Shown: one piece after another, positions 1 to 9,201 of the stretch
How positions within the stretch are numbered: position 1 is the first letter of the stretch
How the letters are laid out: every line of letters begins with the position of its first letter
NCBI RefSeq assembly: GCF_000011365.1
Contig: NC_004463.1
Coordinates: forward strand, 2,094,001-2,158,000
DNA length: 64,000 nucleotides
Reading direction: 5' to 3'
Source of the DNA: Bradyrhizobium diazoefficiens USDA 110
GTDB taxonomy: Bacteria > Pseudomonadota > Alphaproteobacteria > Rhizobiales > Xanthobacteraceae
Position numbers and translations under genes: made by a program
Notes under the pieces: generated by a model
What the model was told of the DNA's origin: nothing
The model's database searches: none
Seen by the model: the letters and a program-made list of their open reading frames with translations, nothing else

Positions 1-189
1 GACATGGCCAAGGAGGCCGAGCGCCTCCTGGCCGAGGCCGGCTGGCTGCCCGAGCCCCTGCGGATGCCCGACGCCCAACTGGCGGCGGCTGTCGATGCCG
101 CTGAGCCCGAGGGCGATGGCGAGGCGCTGCCGGAATTCCTCGCCGGCGACGACGAAGCGGACGAGTCGCGCATGATCGCGGCCGAATAG
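1..189 (+). CDS. ParB-like protein, C-terminal end (partial)
   Basis: The reading frame is open from the first base of the window and ends at the TAA at 187-189, so only about the last 62 residues are present. The tail is Ala/Glu/Asp-rich and acidic (ending DDEADESRMIAAE). In rhizobial ICEs and plasmids a ParB/RepB/Spo0J-like protein usually sits just upstream of the strawberry-notch helicase found here at 975-5298, and its tail looks like this one. The assignment is by context and general resemblance. No ParB or HTH motif lies inside the window, so another accessory protein is possible. A strong terminator follows directly. Confidence 0.5.
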   Translation, partial: DMAKEAERLLAEAGWLPEPLRMPDAQLAAAVDAAEPEGDGEALPEFLAGDDEADESRMIAAE

Positions 190-196
190 CTCGAGC

Positions 197-228
197 ACGC
201 GGGGCGGCTTCGGCCGTCCCGCGTCTTT
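197..228 (+). terminator. Rho-independent terminator after the ParB-like gene
   Basis: A 12-bp stem (ACGCGGGGCGGC pairing with GCCGTCCCGCGT, one G-T pair) closes a TTCG tetraloop and is followed by CTTTT. It lies 8 bases past the stop codon of the first gene. Confidence 0.8.
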
Positions 229-287
229 TCACTGCCATTCTCACCAAAGCCTGGCGCGAGCCGGGCTTTTGCATTCTGGAGGCTATC

Positions 288-701
288 GTGCCCTTCTTCA
301 CCATCGAGACGACCTATCATTTGCCGATCTATCGGCAGCGAACCTACGAAGCCGAAACGCTCGACCAAGCCTGCGATCTCGCGATCGCCGACGAGGGCTG
401 GGACGACAACAGGTCGGACGTTGAAACGTCTGGCGATACCTATGTTACCGGTGCCTGGGAAGGCCGCGACGCTGCCTTTAGCGGCCGGCGCCTGGCGTTT
501 CCCTCACGTTTCGGCGAGCAGGTCCAGCGCAAGGCCGGCCATTTCGAGGTGCTGCTCGGTCTGCTCAAGATACTCATCCACGCTCCGGAGGAAGGCTCAG
601 TGGATGTCGAGCTTTGGCGCCGACGCGCGGACGTCGCCATCGCAAAGGCCGAGGCCATTCTGGCGGGCGAAAATGATCCGATCGAGGGAGCTGCGTCGTG
701 A
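288..701 (+). CDS. Conserved hypothetical ICE protein, 137 aa
   Basis: The GTG start at 288 has a good ribosome site, TGGAGG, about 5 bases upstream. The N-terminus (MPFFTIETTYHLPIYRQRTY) looks like a short beta-rich domain, followed by helices rich in Ala, Glu and Arg. I do not recognise a named domain. Small proteins of this kind occur between the ParB-like gene and the strawberry-notch helicase in rhizobial ICEs, which is recollection and not a search result. The stop overlaps the GTG of the next small ORF (GTGA), suggesting translational coupling. Function unknown; soluble, with no signal peptide or membrane segment. Confidence 0.65.
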   Translation: MPFFTIETTYHLPIYRQRTYEAETLDQACDLAIADEGWDDNRSDVETSGDTYVTGAWEGRDAAFSGRRLAFPSRFGEQVQRKAGHFEVLLGLLKILIHAPEEGSVDVELWRRRADVAIAKAEAILAGENDPIEGAAS

Positions 702-808
702 CGAAATACATCGTCATCTTCGTCGAAGGCGACGAAAACTACCGCGCGGAAGCGGTCGCCGTCGCTGATGACGGCCAAGCCTCGCCATCTTGGCTGCTCG
801 GATACTGA
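698..808 (+). CDS. Small ORF, 36 aa, coupled to the preceding gene
   Basis: A GTG start overlaps the stop of the upstream gene in a GTGA junction. The frame encodes a 36-residue peptide beginning MTKYIVIFVEGDENYRAEAV and ending LLGY. The coupling and the adjacent hairpin at 823-851 suggest it is the last gene of a short operon. It has no recognisable domain and may be the remnant of a longer protein. Confidence 0.4.
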   Translation: MTKYIVIFVEGDENYRAEAVAVADDGQASPSWLLGY

Positions 809-822
809 TGAATGCTCCGTAC

Positions 823-851
823 ACGGCGCGCCGCCATCCGGGGGGCGCCGT
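823..851 (+). terminator. Hairpin after the small operon
   Basis: An ACGGCGCC-type inverted repeat (823-829 pairing with 845-851) is followed by TTTCT, 15 bases after the stop of the 36-aa ORF. It fits a short Rho-independent terminator with a weak T tract. Confidence 0.5.
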
Positions 852-885
852 TTCTCATGTCGGGCACCGCCTTGATGCTGAGAGG

Positions 886-960
886 GAGAGGACGGCCGGG
901 ACGGGTTTGAGCCGGCGCGGTCAGAGAGAGCGCCGATCGGCTCGCCCGTTCCCGCTCTCC
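886..960 (+). promoter_or_regulatory. Structured leader upstream of the strawberry-notch helicase gene
   Basis: Nested inverted repeats fill the 75 bases before the start at 975. GGGACGGG (898-905) plus GAGCC (909-913) pair with GGCTC (939-943) plus CCCGTTCCC (945-953), around an inner GGCGC (914-918) and GCGCC (930-934) with an A/G-rich loop. A GAGAG/CTCTC pair extends the base. This is far more palindromic than ordinary spacer and could be an RNA leader or a DNA operator. Function unknown. Confidence 0.5.
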
Positions 961-974
961 TGAAGGCTTCCTCC

Positions 975-3900
975 ATGACTGACCTTTCCCCGATCGCGGC
1001 CGATCAGGCCGCGCCGATCTCGCCTGTTCGCGCTCCCGAGGGCGCCAGTGTCATCATCGCTGCCGCGAGTCATCTCCTTCCGCATCTCGAGCGTGGTCGG
1101 CGCATCGACGCCGCGATTCTCCGCGCAGCAATGGAAGCGGCCTCCGGCGCATCCGATGCGACGGGCGCGTGGGACTGGAAGATGACCTATGACGCTTGCG
1201 AGGTCGCCACCGTCTTGTTCCTACGCAAATACGGAAAGGCGCTCTTCCGCAAAGCCGCTTCTCCGGCTTCTCGACTTTCCGCCTTGGACAAGATCGCGGG
1301 GCTCCTGCCGACCCACACGCGCCGCTCTGTCGAAAGCGAGACTTTCCAGCAATTCTCGACACCGCTCCAGCTCGGCCTGACCGCGCTGACCGCGGCCGCC
1401 ATGACGGCGGCCGATCGCGTGCTCGAGCCGTCCGCAGGCACGGGGCTACTCGCCATTCTTGCCGAGATCGCCGGCGGCGGCCTCGTTTTGAACGAACTGG
1501 CCGAGACTCGGGCCGCGTTACTTTCTTCCCTCTTTCCGGCCATTTCCGTCACGCGCTTCGACGCGGCCCAGATCGACGATCACCTCGATCCCCCGGTCGT
1601 CCCAGGTGTCGTGCTGATGAACCCGCCGTTCTCGGCGATGGCGAACGTTTCCGGCCGCATGCCCGATACCGCGTACCGTCACATCGCCTCGGCCCTGGCG
1701 CGTCTTGCCGATGGCGGCCGGCTCACGATATCAGGCGCAAACTTCTCACCCGACGCTTCAGCCTGGCGCGACGCCCTCGTCCGATTGCAGGAACGCAGCC
1801 GCGTGGTGTTCACCGCCGCGATCGCCGGCGCGGTCTATGCCAAGCACGGCACCACCATCGAAACACGTCTCACCGTTATCGACAAGGCGCCGGCCGATGA
1901 CCCGAACGTGTTCCCTGAATCGCCGGGAGTGGCGCCCGATGTCGCGACGCTGCTCCGCTGGATCGGCGAACGCGTTCCACCTCGCCTGAGCGTCGCATCA
2001 ACCGGCGCGCTTCCCATGTCAGTCTCGTCAGCGCCTCGCACCGTGCGCGGCTATCTCGCGCCGGCCACCACGCAGTCGGTCAGCGCGTCGGTCGCGGATC
2101 CCGAGGCCGTCGACCTCGCGTATGAGACATTCGACTGGATCCCGCCCGAGGGGGCGTGCCTCAGCGATGCCATCTACGAAGAGTACCGGCTCCAATCGAT
2201 CCGGATCCCCGGCGCGCAGGCGCACCCGACCAAGCTGGTGCAGTCGGCTGCGATGGCCTCGGTCGTGCCGCCGAAGCCGAGCTACAGGCCCCGGCTGCCG
2301 GCCAGCCTCGTCAGTGATGGCATCCTCTCCGACGCCCAGCTTGAGACGGTCATCTATGCTGGCGAGGCGCATGTTGACTATCTTGCCGGCTCTTGGACGG
2401 TTGACGAGACCTTCGACCTGGTCGCGGCCGCCCGCGACGACGCGCCGAACGCGGTCCGTTTCCGTCGAGGCTTCATGCTCGGGGACGGCACCGGCGCCGG
2501 CAAGGGTCGCCAGTCCGCCGGCATCATTCTCGACAATTGGCTGCAAGGCCGGCGCAAGGCGGTCTGGATCTCGAAGTCCGACAAGCTGCTCGAGGACGCG
2601 CAGCGCGACTGGTCGGCGCTGGGCATGGAGCGTCTGCTGGTCACGCCGCTCTCGCGCTTCCCTCAAGGCTGCGAGATCCGGTTGGCCGAAGGCGTCCTAT
2701 TTTTAACCTACACTACGGTCCGACGACCGCGGCGAGAAGCTTTCGCGCGTCCGGCAGATTGTTCAATGGTTGAGCTCCGACTTCGACGGCGTCATCATTT
2801 TCGACGAGAGCCATGCCATGCAGAATGCCGGTGGGGGCAAGGGCGAGCGGGGCGATGTCGCGCCCTCGCAGCAGGGTCGTGCGGGCTTGCGACTTCAGCA
2901 CGCGCTGCCCAATGCCCGCGTTGTCTATGTCTCGGCCACCGGCGCCACCACCGTCCACAACCTCGCCTACGCCCAGCGGCTCGGCCTGTGGGGCGGCGAG
3001 GATTTTCCGTTCGCCACCCGCGCTGAATTCGTCGAGGCGATCGAGGAGGGCGGCGTCGCGGCGATGGAGGTGCTCTCCCGCGACCTTCGCTCGCTCGGTC
3101 TCTACACCGCCCGCTCGCTTTCCTACGATGGCGTCGAATACGAGCTCGTCGAGCACCAGCTCACCGACGAGCAGCGGCGCATCTACGACGCCTACGCCGG
3201 CGCCTTCAGCGTCATCCACAATCACCTCGACGCGGCAATGCAGGCCGCCAACATCACTGGCGAGACTGGCACGCTCAACCGCCAGGCGAAGTCGGCCGCG
3301 CGCTCGGCCTTCGAGTCAGCCAAGCAGCGTTTTTTCGGCCATCTGCTCACCAGCATGAAGACGCCGACCCTGGTCCGCTCGATCGAACGGGATCTGGCCG
3401 AGGGCCATGCCGCTGTGATCCAGATCGTGTCGACCGGCGAGGCGCTGATGGAACGCCGGCTTGCCGAAATCCCACCTGCGGAATGGAACGACGTGCGCGT
3501 GGACATCACGCCGCGCGAGTACTTGCTGGATTACCTCGCCCATTCCTTCCCGGTGCAGCTCTATGAGCCCTTCACCGACGCCGAGGGCAATCTCTCGTCG
3601 CGGCCGGTCTTCCGTGATGGCCAGCCGGTCGAGAGCCGCGAGGCCGTCGCCCGCCGTAATGAGCTGATCGAGCGGCTCGCTTCGCTTCCGCCCGTTCCCG
3701 GCGCGCTCGACCAGATCGTGCAGCGTTTCGGCACCGACCTCGTGGCGGAAGTGACCGGACGTTCGCGACGCGTGGTGCGCAGGGGTGACCGCCTTGCCGT
3801 CGAGAGCCGTGCCGCCTCCGCCAATCTCGCAGAGACCGCCGCCTTCATGGATGACCTGAAGCGCGTGCTTGTCTTCTCCGAGGCTGGCGGCACGGGCCGC

Positions 3901-5298
3901 AGCTACCACGCCGAACTCTCGGCGCGGAATCGCCGGCTTCGGGTCCATTATTTGCTCGAGCCGGGCTGGAAGGCTGACGCCGCGATCCAGGGTCTCGGTC
4001 ATACGAACCGCACCAACCAGGCACAGCCGCCGCTCTTCCGGCCGATCGCGACCGACGTGAAGGCGGAGAAGCGCTTCCTGTCGACCATTGCGCGCCGGCT
4101 CGACACGCTGGGTGCGATCACGCGCGGCCAGCGCCAGACCGGCGGCCAGGGCCTGTTCCGGCCCGAGGACAATCTTGAGAGCCACTACGCCCGCGATGCG
4201 CTGCGCCAGCTCTATCTGCTGCTGGTGCGCGGCAAGGTCGAAGGCTGCTCGCTCCAGACCTTCGAGGACGCCACGGGCCTGAAGCTCATGGACGCGAACG
4301 GCATCAAGGACGAGCTGCCGCCGATCACGACGTTCCTGAACCGGCTGCTCGCGCTCACCATCGATCTGCAAGGTGTGCTGTTCACGGCGTTCGAGGAGCT
4401 CCTCAATGCCAAGGTTGAGGGCGCCATCGCCAGCGGCGTCTACGATGTCGGGCTGGAGACCCTGCAGGCCGAGAGCTTCATCATCACCGATCGGCGCCCG
4501 ATCTACACGCACCCCCCGACCGGCGCGGAAACCCGGCTGCTCACCATCATCGAACGCCGGCGCAATCGCCCCATGACGCTGGATCAAGCGTTCGATTATC
4601 TCGCCGATGCTCGCGCGGTGCTACTCGTCAACGAGCGCTCGGGGCGCGCCGCGGTGCAGATTCCGGCGCCAAGCCTCATGCTCGATGACGGCGAGATCGA
4701 GAGCCGCGTGCGGCTGATCCGCCCGATGGAGCACCATCATGCTTCGATGAAGATGATGGACGAAAGCCACTGGCAGCCTGCAGAGCGCGAGACGTTCGCC
4801 GCAGCATGGAACGGCGAAGTCGTCGACGTCCCCGAGTTCGCCGAGAGCACCCTTCACATCGTCGCCGGCTTGCTGTTGCCGATCTGGAAGCGGCTGCCGA
4901 ACGAGTCGACACGAGTCTATCGGCTCCAGACCGACGAGGGTGAGCGCATCATCGGTCGCAGGGTCTCACCAGCCTGGGCGGCGAACGCTTGCGCGACCGC
5001 TACCTGCAGCTTGACCCCACCCGAAGCCTTCGCAGCGCTGATGGAGGGGCGCACTGTCCTCGACCTCGCCGAGGATCTGCAGCTTCGCCGTGTCCGCGTG
5101 ATGGGCGTCCATCGCATCGAGCTGTCCGGCTTCACTGATGCAATGCGTGACCGGCTGCGCGCCTACGGCCTCTTCAGCGAGATCATCTCGTGGAAGCTGC
5201 GCATGTTCGTGCCATCAGATGCGACGGGCGCCGCGGCGTTGGCAAAAGTGCTCGACCACTATCAGGTCGTGCGCATCGGCGAGCGGGAGGCCGCCTGA
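975..5298 (+). pseudogene. Methyltransferase / strawberry-notch-like helicase, frameshifted
   Basis: One gene of about 1,440 codons is split by a frameshift near 2716-2720. The first part has an N-terminal class I SAM-methyltransferase-like domain (motif NPPF near residue 216) and then the strawberry-notch NTPase with a Walker A, GDGTGAGKGR, near residues 500-509. The second frame (open from about 2718) carries the DEAH-type box DESHAMQNA, the SBNO C-terminal segment GLGHTNRTNQAQ, and runs to TGA at 5298. Reading ACG then GTCCGACGAC against the expected T-L-R-S-D-D-R-G-E-K suggests a 5-base deletion (CTGCG). Such proteins are hallmarks of alphaproteobacterial ICEs and plasmids, with no settled function. 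The stop overlaps the next ATG (TGATG). Sequencing error is the main alternative to a true pseudogene. Confidence 0.8.
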
Positions 5299-6365
5299 TG
5301 GCCCGCGACAACGCATCTGAGCTGGCCCGCCGTCTCGCGCGTGACGCCGAGGCGGTGTGCCGCCATTATCTGTCCAACGGAAGGCGCCAGGGCCGCTACT
5401 GGACAGTGGGCGACGTCCGTAATACGCCCGGCCGGTCGATGTTCGTCCGGCTCAGCGGACCGGAATCCGCTCCTGGCGCCGCCGGCCATTGGCGAGATGC
5501 CGCCTCGGCCGAACATGGCGATCTCCTCGATGTGATCCGCGAGAGCTGCGGTTTCACTAGCTTTCGCGATGTCGCCAATGAGGCACGACGCTTTCTGAGC
5601 TTGCCGCGTCCAGAACTGGAGAATGAGCCAGATCGCATCCGGTCGAGAACATCGCCCGCGCCCCTCGGATCGCCGGAGGCGGCGCGGCGACTCTTCGGCA
5701 TGTCGCAGTCGATCGCAGGCACACTTGTAGAAGCGTATCTCCGCAATCGTGGCATCACCGCTTTGCACGAAACCGGAAGCCTGCGCTTTCACCCACGTTG
5801 TTACTACCGGCCCGACGACCACAGCCCGACCGAGACCTGGCCGGCGATGATCGCCGCCGTCACCGATCTGAACGGCCACCTGACCGGCGCGCATCGCACC
5901 TGGCTTGACCCCGGAGGCTTCAGCGAGACGACGCTCGGCAAGGCGCTGATCGACACGCCGAAGCGGGCGATGGGTGACCTGCTTGGCCAAGCCGTTCGAT
6001 TTGGCATAGCGGGTGAGGTCATGGCGGCCGGCGAGGGCATCGAGACAATGCTGTCGCTTCGCTGTGCTCTGCCGACCATGCCGATGGTCGCAGCCCTCTC
6101 GGCGGCGCATCTCTCTGCCATCCTTCTCCCGGACACGCTCCGCCGGCTCTACATCGCCCGCGACAACGATCCTGCCGGTGACGGCGCCATGGCAACCTTG
6201 ATCGATCGGGCGCAGGAGGTCGGGATCGAGCCGATCGTGATCTCGCCACGGCTTGGCGACTTCAACGAGGATCTTCGCCTGCTCGGATTTGACGCCCTTC
6301 GAGCCGCGAGCCGCGTGCAGATCGCGGCGCGGGACGTCGCGCGCTTTATGGAACTGGCGGCATAG
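5298..6365 (+). CDS. Toprim-domain (primase-like) ICE protein, 355 aa
   Basis: The ATG at 5298 overlaps the stop of the helicase gene (TGATG), so I prefer it to in-frame starts further upstream inside that gene. The N-terminal part resembles the DUF7146 region found with mobile-element toprim proteins. The C-terminal half has the toprim acidic residues: Glu in AAGEGIETMLS and the DxD in ARDNDPAGDG. Toprim folds act in primases, topoisomerases and nucleases. In ICEs this protein follows the strawberry-notch helicase and the two probably work together on DNA. No zinc-binding primase motif is evident. No signal peptide. Confidence 0.8.
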   Translation: MARDNASELARRLARDAEAVCRHYLSNGRRQGRYWTVGDVRNTPGRSMFVRLSGPESAPGAAGHWRDAASAEHGDLLDVIRESCGFTSFRDVANEARRFLSLPRPELENEPDRIRSRTSPAPLGSPEAARRLFGMSQSIAGTLVEAYLRNRGITALHETGSLRFHPRCYYRPDDHSPTETWPAMIAAVTDLNGHLTGAHRTWLDPGGFSETTLGKALIDTPKRAMGDLLGQAVRFGIAGEVMAAGEGIETMLSLRCALPTMPMVAALSAAHLSAILLPDTLRRLYIARDNDPAGDGAMATLIDRAQEVGIEPIVISPRLGDFNEDLRLLGFDALRAASRVQIAARDVARFMELAA

Positions 6366-6510
6366 CCGGAACGGGGATGAGGTGCGACGCAGCCGCTTCG
6401 TTATCGCGAGGCCGGTGATCGTGTTCCCCTCAGCGCCGGAGAGGACCTCCCCACGGCCTTCTGAGAGGGCGATCGGGCGGCAAGCGGCCCGGACCGGCAA
6501 CCTCCGTGGA

Positions 6511-6567
6511 CCGACTATTTTCCGTCGGCGGCGGAGCCGCCTTTACATCGCGAGGCAAAATAGTCGG
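6511..6567 (+). promoter_or_regulatory. Structured intergenic element, copy A
   Basis: A perfect 11-base inverted repeat (CCGACTATTTT at 6511-6521, AAAATAGTCGG at 6557-6567) encloses 35 bases that hold a second perfect hairpin (GGCGGC at 6527-6532, GCCGCC at 6536-6541) and the string TCGCGA. A related element with compensating base changes lies at 18151-18204. Both stand about 125 bases before an ICE gene on the same strand. Likely a conserved RNA leader or protein-binding palindrome. The flanks (6366-6510 and 6568-6695) are non-coding and GC-rich. Confidence 0.65.
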
Positions 6568-6695
6568 CCCCCTTCGGCCCTCCGCTAAGGCTGCGGCCCT
6601 CCGCTCGCGCTGCGGGTGCAAGTCCGTTCCGCCCGCCGCTTTCGTCGCCATGAAGGCCGCGATGGGCGCGGTCGATCCGACGAGGGAAAGCCGCA

Positions 6696-7622
6696 ATGAC
6701 CACCGACCGCGACAACAACTTCGAGCACCACGGCTCATCCCCAACCGACCACGTCCTCCAGGAGCTCCAGCTCTATGGCTACCGCCCCTTCCAGGACGAA
6801 CCCGATCCGAGGCCGCTCCCCGAAACGCACATCCTCGCCGGCAGCATCGCCGACATCTTCGGTGCCCTGGTGGTGGCGCTGTCCGATACTCGCCTGGAGC
6901 CCGACCTTGAAGACCTGCTCTGGTCGACGGTGAACGTCTTCCATCGCGCTATCGACAGGATCGAGCGCGAGCTCGACGATAACGAGCTGGCGCAGCAGCG
7001 CTCGCAGCAGGAGCAGGACGGCAGCGAGATCAAATCCGTCGAGCTGGAGCGACTGACGGCGGAAGGGCAGACGCTGATCGAGCGACGAGGCGCCTTCGAG
7101 CTGATGCGCGACCACGCCGCCGACGAATTCGAACGCCACACCCACTCCGCTTGGCGGCCGCGCAACGGATCGAGGGTCAATCACCGCAATCTGACCTCAG
7201 CGATGATCGACAGCCGCGATTTCCTGGCCGCGAAGAAGCGCGCCGACAACCAGGTGCTCATGCCGCCCGGCCCGAAAGTCGCGTTGACAGGCGGTCTCGA
7301 ATTCAACGATTACCGGCTAATCTGGGCTAAGCTTGACCAGGTGCACGCCAAGCATCCGGACATGGTGCTGCTGCACGGCGGATCGTCCAAGGGCGCTGAA
7401 CTGATCGCCGCCAAATGGGCCGATAGCCGCAAGGTCCCGCAGATCGCCTTCAAGCCCGACTGGACGAAGCATGCCAAGCCTGCTCCCTTTAGGCGCAACG
7501 ATGCGATGCTGGAGACGCTGCCGATCGGCGTGATGCACTTCCCCGGCACCGGCATCCAGGACAACCTCGCGGACAAGGCAAAGAAGCTCGGGATTCCGGT
7601 CTGGAAATTCGGCGACGCGTGA
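6696..7622 (+). CDS. DUF2493 (SLOG-like) ICE protein, 308 aa
   Basis: The ATG at 6696 follows a GAGGGAAAG ribosome site. The N-terminal 170 residues are helical with a charged stretch around residues 85-120. The C-terminal domain, from about residue 190, has the DUF2493/YspA-like SLOG pattern: a beta strand with VALTGG, then VLLHGGSSKGAELIAAKWA, a Rossmann-like nucleotide-binding loop. SLOG proteins bind nucleotides or their derivatives. DUF2493 proteins are common ICE and phage passengers without an assigned role. Its leader carries the palindromic element at 6511-6567, which may control it. Complete, no frameshift seen. Confidence 0.8.
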   Translation: MTTDRDNNFEHHGSSPTDHVLQELQLYGYRPFQDEPDPRPLPETHILAGSIADIFGALVVALSDTRLEPDLEDLLWSTVNVFHRAIDRIERELDDNELAQQRSQQEQDGSEIKSVELERLTAEGQTLIERRGAFELMRDHAADEFERHTHSAWRPRNGSRVNHRNLTSAMIDSRDFLAAKKRADNQVLMPPGPKVALTGGLEFNDYRLIWAKLDQVHAKHPDMVLLHGGSSKGAELIAAKWADSRKVPQIAFKPDWTKHAKPAPFRRNDAMLETLPIGVMHFPGTGIQDNLADKAKKLGIPVWKFGDA

Positions 7623-8227
7623 GCGCTGCCGCAAATTCTAGCGGTCAAGAGCCTCCGGCTCGCTCGATGCCGCTGATCGTGCGACCAGCGGCGGGCCCAC
7701 ATGCGTTCGCCGCAGCCTTGCACCGGGTTCGCTCGGATCACACGAAAAACCTGGCATGAAAGCCAGGGCTCGTGATGAAACGGCGCCTATCCGGCCGCGA
7801 CGATCGACTGCTAGTTGGCATGAGGTTTTTTGAACAAAATATGACTCTGCGGCGTCCATTCTTGAGTGTCGCGCTGATATACGTCGCCACCATCGATCGT
7901 TGGCCTTGCGATGTAGGTTAAAGTTCTATGGGACTTTCTAGTCCCGCAATGAACCGTTGTTGGCTGCACGAGAGGCAGGCGCTTCGCAATAATTACCATA
8001 GGTCGGTGGGAGATTCTAGTTTGTTGAGTGCCACGAACACGCGATCGCCCGCAGCTTCTCATTTCCGAGCCAACCTGAAACGTTGCCGCGTTTCCTCAAC
8101 TTGAGGACGCTTGCATTGAAACTAGAGCTGGCCCCGCAAATTCGGACAGTAGCTTGAGTGGATTTTCTGCCTGACAGTGGCGAGGCTTCTTGCCGCGAAT
8201 CAGGAGCGAAGATTGCCAAACGCCATC
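7623..8227. other. Gene-poor spacer with a repeat and a possible decayed small ORF
   Basis: No intact gene is convincing here. A minus-strand frame at 7811-8062 ends in a plausible peptide (YIARPTIDGGDVYQRDTQEW) whose tail matches, in register, the peptide read through the related repeat at 16729-16859. It may be the C-terminal remnant of a small protein whose terminator is the hairpin at 7750-7767. Confidence 0.35.
7745..7874 (-). repeat. 130-bp repeat with terminator-like hairpin, copy 1
   Basis: This segment is related over about 125 bases to 16729-16859. Read on the minus strand, both end in a hairpin with a shared 6-base loop: here CCTGGC/GCCAGG (7750-7755, 7762-7767) followed by TTTTT. 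The stem differs between copies by paired changes while the loop is kept. Most likely the 3' end of a repeated small gene plus its terminator. Confidence 0.5.
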
Positions 8228-8348
8228 CGGAACTGCCCCCTTTGCGTTATGAAGAACTGCCCCCACCATCTGGGTTATTATCTCGGTTGAAGGTTGTTTC
8301 CGCCGGTGACGGGCCGGAGGAGGCAGAGCCGACCGGAGGGCCGTCACC

Positions 8349-9131
8349 AGCGGGCGGCGGCTGGATGAGGCCGCTCTTGCGCTTGGCGCGGAGCCGGTAA
8401 CTGTCGCCGCGGATCGTCAGCACGCGGCTGTGGTGCAAAAGCCGGTCGAGGATCGCGGTGGCGACCACGGGATCGGCGAACACAGTGCCCCATTCGGCAA
8501 CGCTGCGGTTCGACTTGATCAGCATCGCGCCGGTTTCGTATCGGCGGCTGACCAGTTGGAAGGGCCGCGTCAGGTTCCAGCGGCAGGTAGCCGAGTTCGT
8601 CGACAATCAGCAGCTTCGGCTTGGCCAGCGCGAGCAGTTTCGCGTCCAGACGCCGTTCGCCATGCGCCTTGGCAAGACCCGCGACTAGCGTCGTCGCCGT
8701 GGTGAACTGCACCGTGTATCCGGCCAGGATCGCGTCTCGTCCGAGCGCGATCGACAAGTGCGTCTTACCTCAGCCTGGCGGGCCGAGCAGCAGCACGTTC
8801 TTTCCGTTGGCTATCCAACGTGATGCGGCAAGATCACGGATCTGCTTTGGATCGATTGACGGCTGCGCCTGCGCCTCGAAGTCGAAGCCAGCAAGCTCCT
8901 TCACGGCCGAGAAGTGTGCGAGCTTCAGCGCCATCTCTATGCGGCGATGGTCCTTGGGTGCGATCTCGCGCTCGGATAGCAGGATCAGCGTCTCACGCGC
9001 CGACAGTTTCGCGCGCGCCGCCTCGTCGAGCAGGCTGTCGAGCTGATCGCGGATACAGAGAGCTGCAGTCGCACCAGCATGGCATCGAGCGGATCGGTCG
9101 TTGCTTCCATTATCTTCTTTGCCCGCGCCAT
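8349..9131 (-). pseudogene. istB: istB-like transposition helper ATPase, broken
   Basis: Reading down from the ATG at 9129-9131, fragments in several frames give an IstB protein: an N-terminal helical region, then LLLGPPG with a TGA exactly inside the Walker A (GPPG-stop-GKTHL, near 8768), then LLIVDELGYLPLEPDAA (Walker B), then a shifted frame with QLVSRRYETGAMLIKSNRS and the C-terminus LRAKRKSGLI. At least one nonsense and two frameshift lesions are visible. IstB normally stimulates IstA-mediated transposition as an AAA+ ATPase. Confidence 0.8.
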
Positions 9132-9201
9132 CAGAAGCTTCCTCCCACCACGGCTTCGTGTTCGGCAAGAGGGCGCAACAACGACAGCGATGAGGACGGC
9201 G

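Noticed and set aside
3316..4587. 423-codon minus-strand open frame inside the helicase gene
   Set aside because: It lies antisense to the strawberry-notch coding frame, has no motif and is explained by high GC3 of the plus-strand gene.
5262..6500. 412-codon minus-strand open frame over the toprim gene
   Set aside because: Antisense shadow; the plus strand has the toprim acidic motifs.
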